Origin: Caenorhabditis elegans | Taxonomy: Eukaryota > Nematoda > Chromadorea > Rhabditida > Rhabditidae | Reading direction: 5' to 3' | Assembly (NCBI RefSeq): GCF_000002985.6 | Contig: NC_003284.9 | Span: 620,001-684,000 of the forward strand | DNA: 64,000 nt | Shown: positions 57,587 to 64,000 of the stretch, piece after piece | How positions within the stretch are numbered: the first letter of the stretch is position 1 | Layout of the letters: each line of letters opens with the position of its first letter | Notes under the pieces: model-generated | Told to the model about the DNA's origin: nothing | Database searches by the model: none | Seen by the model: only the letters and a program-made list of their open reading frames with translations | Program-made: the position numbers and the translations under genes

Positions 57587-60397
57587 TTACGAAACACTTA
57601 ACAGTGATAATCCCAGAATCACCAATATAACACCAGCCAGATTGGTCCTAATCACTTCTTGTCTTGTTTGTTTCCCAGTTTTTTGTTCTTTCAAATGTGC
57701 AATTTTACTCTGCCACTCACTCTCTTTCATTATCGTACACTTCTTGAAATTCTGAACTGTTCGAATATACGGACAGCCGATGGATGGACAATAGTATGTG
57801 TCTTCAGAAAGAGCAATTAACGAGATGTTGTAGTTTGGACCAGCGATGAGGCGATTCCACAGCCATTTCGCCGCGTAGGAGTGTCCTTTTCTATTGAGCA
57901 GCGGTTTCCCGGGTACCAAGAGGGTTTGCGGGTTGCGGGAATGGATCGCTAGAGATGGAATGGACAAAACTCCAAATGTACCGTTGTCTACATTAAATTC
58001 TGTCTGAACAAAAAATTGTGTAAAAATTTGCTATGACGCTAAAAAAATTAATCTGAAATATAACTTTAATTTCTGCCGAAAAAAATGAGTTATTAAATTA
58101 TGAAATTCAACAAATTCAGACAAGTTTTTATTTTTCCCATTGTTTTTCAGCCATATAACGACTACCCTTTTTTGTTGGTCGAGAAAACATACACTATTTT
58201 CTGAAATTGGACAGTTTTTTATTCAATACTTGTTACCTAGCAGTTCTCTTTTTTTCTAGAAGGTTCAATTTTTTAACTTAAATATTCCTTCATTTTTTCA
58301 TTGAAAAACCCCCTCTCATCCTATTTTTTTACATTTTCATTTTTCCAACGACTCACTTCGAACTCAACAAAATATCTTTTCCAGACATCGAACAATTTGC
58401 GGTAATTGCTGCCAGTCATCTTCTCGAGACATTTGCAACGAGGTCGCATCAGATTAATATTCTGCCGGTAGGTCGATGCCACGTGCACCGGGCCTAATAA
58501 CACAATGAGTGCGCGTGGAAGACCCCTGCGTAAGACTCCCAACGCACGGCGGATTGATGTTCGACTTGGTGGCTCGCATTTCTCGCAGAACTGGAATATG
58601 GCTTGTTATCGTTGTATAACTTTACGGAATATTTCAGTACCGTTTTCCAGCACTAATTTAAAATACTTCTACATTATTTCTTCTTTGCCTCAACAGAATA
58701 TTCCTACAGTTTCCTTTTGTCAAACTATATTACACTATTGTAACCTCACATCAGTTCTAAAGTATCCCATCGGAACAGTACAGTAGCCTTCATATACCCT
58801 GAGACTTAGTAATGAAATTTTCTTACCTCTTCGGATCCTGTAACAATGGTAATCAGTGCCCATTTGTTTTTTAAAGACCTGCCAATATATCGTTGAATTC
58901 TGTGCACCAGCTCTAAAGCCTGCTGCGGTAAGTCTTCCGTTTCTGCGCCAATTTCAGCAACATTAAACTGATAATCCGGTAAAGCACGTTTCGATCCCAT
59001 TCCATGAGAAATTCCTTCCAAATTTGAACCAAATTGACTCAGAATGTCTGAATTACAAATGTTACTTCGCGGTGAAAAAAAACCATACTGGGAATAGTTA
59101 CTAGCCCATCCATATTTGCATCACCACCAATTGGAAAAGCAGCACCGCGAAACTCAACATCAGTGAACGGCCAAAGTCCACGTCCCGACTTGAAAAAATA
59201 TTTGAAAATATTGAAAAAAAAAACCAAAAAAATTTACCGCTAACGAGTCTCCCATTGCGCCTACAATTTGAATATCTTCCGGAGATAATTGAGCAACTGA
59301 CTCACCCTAAATAAGGTATATCAAAATTGGAAATTTACGAAAAACTTTTCTTAAAAAATTATTCTGATTAATATTGAGACTATTGTTAAAAAATATCACG
59401 TGAAACCAAAGCTTTTTCTCCCAGCAAGAACCATTCGAAAACTTTTTGAAAATGTGCATTGAATAATAACAATACTACGTTTAATTAAATAACAATTGTT
59501 TCAACCCCGTAAACTTCTTTTACGTCCAATCAATAGTGACATGAACCCTTCCGACTAACTTCATAAAGATTGGAGATGTCGAAACTGAAAAGGAACCAAC
59601 CATGATGGTTGTTAGTTGATAATAGTTGGTACATACAATTTCTAAGCCACAACATCTTGACAGATTTTTCCCACAGAGAGCGTCCTGTGATGGGGAAGCC
59701 TGTAGAGATACGCAGACAACGTACCTGCCTCTTTCCTATTCTGTGAGAGAGTTACCCCTAGCAGGTAAGCCTGTACAACAGTTTTGGAGCTGATAAAATC
59801 TGATACAGAAAAATTGTGTTTCCAGCTGTGGGGAAAAAAACTTTCAAGATGCTGTGACGTAGAAATTGTGTGTACCAACTTTGCTGGTGTACCAACGACC
59901 AACCAGCATAATTGGTACCTCTTCAATTTTGATATCTCCAATTTTTATGACGTTGGTCGGAAGGATTCATGACAAAATGTATTGGCTCGGACATTACTTC
60001 AAAAAGTAACCCAAACCTTGGAATCAATTATTTTCTACAATGAAAACCCCAGTAAGCGGGGAAATATATACCGTATGCAACATTGGCTTTGCATGTGGAC
60101 ACGAAAAACTTTTCTTGTTCGAGAACCCTCCAGAAATTTCACTTTTGACTGCTTTTCGATCGTCTAGTTGGTCGACAATTCTGAAAATTGTGTTTTCTTT
60201 TGGAAACATCTTTTTTAACGCTTCTTAAACACTTACACATCATCATCATCTGGAGCTCTTGTTGAAACAGGTGTTGTAGCTTCTGCTATTGGCTTTGCAG
60301 TTAACCAGTCATAATCGTACTGGTCGTAATCAGTGGCCACATAAATTTGCAGTCCACAAAGTAAAATTAATAATGTTGAAATAAACTTAGTTTTCAT
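57587..60397 (-). CDS. Phospholipase B-like GDSL protein, probable pseudoenzyme
   Basis: Six exons: 60397-60239, 59306-59238, 59188-59089, 59047-58827, 58590-58357 and 57 587-start exon 58003-57587; 399 residues. It has a signal peptide (FISTLLILLCGLQIYV), an acidic Tyr/Asp-rich linker, then the PLB1 fold. Block I is VGAMGDSLA, with the GDS nucleophile intact. The FRGAAFPIGGD motif and block II IGAETEDLP are present. Block III, normally GGND, reads GSEE. The C-terminal D..H block is replaced (VPGKPLLNRKGHSYAAKWLW), so the catalytic Asp and His seem lost. A final hydrophobic segment (LAGVILVILGLSLLSVS) suggests membrane anchoring. PLB proteins act at the apical gut surface. The first donor (GAT|GTGTAA) is chosen because a GTAAGT two bases later would break the frame. 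Intron 1 carries an inverted repeat. Confidence 0.82.
59520..59990. mobile_element. Fold-back repeat in intron 1 of the PLB-like gene
   Basis: The arms of about 170 bp pair with moderate divergence. The left (GACATGAACCCTTCCGACTA, later AGTTGGTACATACAATTTCT) matches the reverse complement of the right (GAAATTGTGTGTACCAACT, later GTCGGAAGGATTCATGAC). The loop is about 130 bp. It is a non-autonomous element with no coding capacity. Confidence 0.75.
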
Positions 60398-61141
60398 ATT
60401 TTCTGTTTATTCTCAGCATGAGAAATCGAATGAATACTCGACACTTACTCATGTTTTCGATTAGCATAATCATTTATTTTCCGTGAGCGGAGTGATACTG
60501 TTGAATGTGATACATACAATCGTTTGCCGGCAAAGTAGACAGGAATGTGGAAAAGTTGAAAAAAAACAAGAGAAACTGGGAAGAGTGAAGAAAATGGCGA
60601 GGACTGGAGATATTTTGGTACTGGTTACTCGGCAATTTGCTTTCTACGTTTATTGCACGTCCTGGTAAAATTTTAATGCGTCACTCAATCAAATCTATAA
60701 ATGACAAAGATAATTGAAAGATATGTTGGTAAGTGCAGTGCAAAATGAAAAACCAAGCTGTGGGGGGAGCTTATTTTTGGCTTTCAAAGTATTTTTTACG
60801 AAAATAACAGGACAATCTAAGCTCTTATTTTGGTAATTTAGGGTTTAGTGTCTAAGTGTTAAGAATTTCTTTTTTTAGTAATTTTTTGTCTAATTAGTTT
60901 TTTAATCACACCAACCGAAAAGATAAACATTTGAAACAAAAATTGTTTGCAAATTTACTAAAACCTTTTTAAAATGTACAAAACAAACTGCCGAGTTGTG
61001 TAATACATTCCCATTATTGAATTTCGAACGTGATTTGTACTTTTACTATTATAATTGAAAAGATAATTTTCCTAAGCCAAGGAATTGAACTACAAAATTG
61101 TCACGTTTGAGGGATATATTACAACAAAAAATAAAAACATT
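60398..61141. other. Spacer between two minus-strand genes
   Basis: It should hold the promoter of the PLB-like gene. The part at 60480-60660 is less AT-rich than the rest. I see no exon. Confidence 0.5.
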
Positions 61142-62780
61142 TTATTCCGTTTTTTTGGCGTCAAAGTTATCGACCAAGTCTTCGACTACCCCGACAATCG
61201 ACTTTTTTTCCTGAACTGGCGAAGCAAACAAGAACGAAGAGTCTTCAATGACACGGATCAACTGGCGATGGAGGCCTCCTAAATTATTGATTGATTTTAA
61301 CGTTTTTTCAGTATAACTTTTTAAATATCCTTACCTTGCCCATCAACAAATGCGTGATAGAAGATGTTGCCCAGAATGAGCAACAGACGAAGAGTGCCTG
61401 ACCACCATGCCACTAATCCATGAGAGGCCGTTGATACTGAAAACGTTTGTTTTTGGATGAAATTAAAACCTTTCAGATACTCAAACCTTTTCAGAACTCA
61501 ATCTATATCAAACTCGGCACAAAATTTCTATTATCGACACTCGAAATAAATAAACAGTGGGGCGTATACGCACAAATCCTAAAATAATTTTTTTAACCAG
61601 CCGCCAACATCTCACGGGTTCCGCGTGCCACTTTGTGTTGTGGACAGAGGGTTACGCCCTCACTATCAGCGTTCAACCTCACTCTGAGGGCGTGGCGCGG
61701 AAAACGTAAGATCTCGGCGACTGATATCAGTTGGGATTCCGATTTTTGACATTCTCCTGTGAGTTTCTGGAAATAAAAGACGGGACCTAAATTTTAGAAT
61801 TTGTGCGTACACACCAAGCAGTTTATTATTTTAATTGTACATTGAGGATTTTTGTTCAGTCATGTGAGTTTAAAAATGATAAAACTTTACTTGAAATTCT
61901 CAGAAGGAAGCTCAATATTGCTTAAATAGAGCCGAGTGAACCTCTGAACTCACATGACATACCTATAAGTACAATTATATGAAAAACCGCAGTGACGAGC
62001 AAAAGAAGTGCAATATCAGCGCGCGTTTCTCGTTGTTGCAATATAAACCTGAAATTTTAAAATAATCGGATCCAGTTTTTTCTTGTGTTTTTTAAACTTA
62101 CTTGAAGAGAATTCCGAATGAAACTAGAGTGACGCCATAGTAGCGAACAATGACTAGGGCTTCCGGCGGAATTTGTTCAATTCCGTGATCCAGGTATATG
62201 CCAAGACGGGGTAGGACTAGGCACTGAAATATTAAAAAACTTTTAAAACAAAGTCAATCCACTTTTTCAAAGCATGTCCGCGCAACATTTTTTTGTTACA
62301 CGTGTGCCAAGTTTGGGACCAAACGGGGGGGGGGGGGGGGGGTGGGTAGACCAAAAAAGTCAACCCAAGTAGATAGAATAATGTCAACTCACAATTGTAC
62401 CAATCAGGAGAAAATACAGCGAGTTCAAGGTGTTCCATACAAACATTCCTCGTGGCAGACGAACATACAGTGACTCGTTTATACCCAGTAGTTGGGAAAT
62501 CTGAAATTAGATACTTTTTGAGATTCCGAAACCAAATCAGTTAAGAAAAACAACTTACTTTTGATTTGTAGACTTCTCCATTGTCACCAGCCAATTCTCC
62601 GACACCAAGCAGCTTCCTTGTCTTGAGACGACTTTGTAGATCGCTTGCAGACTGCTTTCTACTGACAATAGTATCATCAGTCGGTGTTCCAACTTTCAAT
62701 TTTTCATCTCTCATATTTTCAAGCAACTGCTCGTCCAAAACGTCGTAGAACTTCTCAGCTACCAAACTAATCTCATTCAT
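61142..62780 (-). CDS. TP53I11 (PIG11)-like four-pass membrane protein
   Basis: Six exons in phase: 62780-62559, 62500-62393, 62223-62102, 62048-61963, 61436-61335 and 61278-61142; 258 residues. The conserved cytosolic motif (LQSRLKTRKLLGVGE, then GEVYKSKISQLLG at about 48-80) matches the N-terminal signature of vertebrate TP53I11. Four membrane spans follow: FVWNTLNSLYFLLIGTIVCL, VIVRYYGVTLVSFGILFKFI, ADIALLLLVTAVFHIIVLIG and GTLRLLLILGNIFYHAFV. It is longer than the human protein (about 189 residues), with an extra N-terminal helix and a soluble acidic C-terminus. The family is linked to stress and cell adhesion, but its mechanism is not settled. CAACCTAG 11 bases above the ATG looks like a trans-splice acceptor. 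The TAA stop overlaps an AATAAA. Confidence 0.88.
62325..62342 (+). repeat. Poly-G tract (18 nt) in an intron
   Basis: An uninterrupted G run followed by TGGG, in intron 2 of the TP53I11-like gene, 50 bp from an exon. It could form a quadruplex and is a candidate unstable site. Confidence 0.9.
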
Positions 62781-64000
62781 CGCGCTGTCCCCTAGGTTGA
62801 TGAAAAAATGATGATACTTGTGGGAAAAAAAAGAGAATAGAGGGAGGACTTAATAATCTCGTGGAGGAGTTTGGCAATGAGAATCGCGACAAAAAAAGGC
62901 ATGTGAGATTTTGAAGGATTTAGGCTAGATGGGCAAGGAGGAAAAAATTGATAGAACAACAATATCAAAATTGTATTTGCAAGAAGTAGACCGAATGTAA
63001 AATGAATGTAACAACTACTGCAACAAATGTATGAAACTCATATCTATTTTACAAATGATTTTTTTTCCAACTTATGCAACAAAAAAAAATAGAAAGGGCT
63101 GCATTTATTTTGAGTTCCCGCGCCACCGGAGAGTGACCTAGAACATTTCTTCAAAAAAAAAGGTTTATTAGAAACGTTAAGTTATCAATTTTTAGGTCAA
63201 TTTTTAAGTTTCAGTAAGTTTCTTTATGCTTTCCAAGTTTTTTTACAGAAAAAAGGTCTGAAATTTAGACAAGCTATATGTTTGAAATCGATGATTTAAT
63301 AAAAGTTTGAGAAAAATCAGTTGTAAAATAAGGTCCCTTATTCTCGGGGGAATTCAAAAAACAAGTTAGCCCTTTAAATATTTTATTTTTTTGTAAAATT
63401 GGAGCTTTAACAACTTTAAAAAATTTATAACAGTGTTCTAAATTTCTTTACAGCTGTATTCAAAATCTTGAGAAAACTTACAGACTTACAGATCATATGT
63501 AAAACGAATCAGTTTAAAAAAAAGAATAACAAATTATTGGCAAATGAAAATAAAAGTATAATAAAACTCGACACTCATTTTCTTGCAAAAATGTATGGCG
63601 AAATATATAATCAATATTGACTACAATCTGACGAGCAAGAATTGAGCTGGCGAAAAATTCTCAATTAGCATAAGAAGCTCTTTTGAGTCTTTGGAATTAT
63701 GAATTATAAATGGCGAAAAATAAAAGGAGGGGATATAGAATCAGCTTCGTTTTCGAAAAAAAATGCAAAAAAAGAATGGCATATACATAACTAGAAATAA
63801 AAACACACATAAGTCTTGATGATTGCCTAGAATTATTTTTTGGTTTCTCAACAAAAAAATACATAGAAATGTTTTAATCTAAAAAAACATTCACGTCACT
63901 TTAGATTTTATTTTAATATTTGAGAATTTTAGATTGCAATAAATGTTTCTTTACGTCTGACATGAAATAAGGTATAGTTTTGAAGTTGTAAACGGAATCG
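62781..64000. other. Upstream flank at the right edge
   Basis: The first 200 bp above the TP53I11-like start probably include its promoter. The rest is AT-rich with A and T runs. I see no exon or repeat family here. Confidence 0.5.

Noticed and set aside
1..64000. CRISPR arrays, rRNA, prokaryotic operons or prophage
   Set aside because: None of the repeat spacing or gene structure fits; the window is a spliced metazoan sequence.

Overview
The window looks like nematode nuclear DNA, almost certainly Caenorhabditis elegans chromosome X. It is AT-rich, and its genes are split into many short exons. Introns follow worm rules: GTAAGT/GTGAGT donors, TTTTCAG acceptors, and many short introns among longer repeat-filled ones. 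Several genes have a splice-acceptor-like sequence just before the ATG, as expected for SL trans-splicing. A Hex-type homeobox gene (pha-2) sits next to an intestinal-type intermediate filament gene (ifc-2), a pairing I recall from C. elegans X. I built all gene models by hand from reading frame, splice sites and phase; no alignment was run.

Layout, left to right. A minus-strand gene with a transmembrane exon runs off the left edge (about 325-2590). Next is a plus-strand, cysteine-rich secreted protein gene (9236-12527). Then come minus-strand pha-2 (13719-16880), a small divergent galectin (20833-21540) and an unrecognised gene whose 5' end I could not find (22214-22904). The ifc-2 locus follows. 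A compact promoter gives a 502-residue filament protein (23682-25672). Thirteen further in-phase exons reach up to 34821 and would add about 730 disordered residues. Its first intron holds a 1.6 kb near-perfect palindrome.

The right half has a plus-strand secreted lipocalin-like gene (36265-38424) converging on a minus-strand RUNDC1-like coiled-coil/RUN gene (38624-41757). Next are a small single-pass membrane protein gene (44801-46201), a short LRR gene (49757-50580) and a plus-strand divergent Cys-loop channel gene (53043-56428). The last two genes, both on the minus strand, are a phospholipase-B-like GDSL protein with broken catalytic motifs (57587-60397) and a TP53I11-like four-pass membrane protein (61142-62780).

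The genes do not form one pathway. Several suggest gut, epithelial or secretory roles (ifc-2, the lipocalin-like protein, the galectin, the PLB-like protein); pha-2 is a foregut/pharynx regulator. Spaces and long introns are filled with non-autonomous repeats: two large fold-back elements with target-site duplications, smaller TIR elements, tRNA-derived SINE-like copies, a CGGCAA-rich family, a degenerate TTGGTCAGTG motif, microsatellites and long G/C homopolymers. I found no CRISPR array, operon of bacterial type, rRNA or intact tRNA gene.
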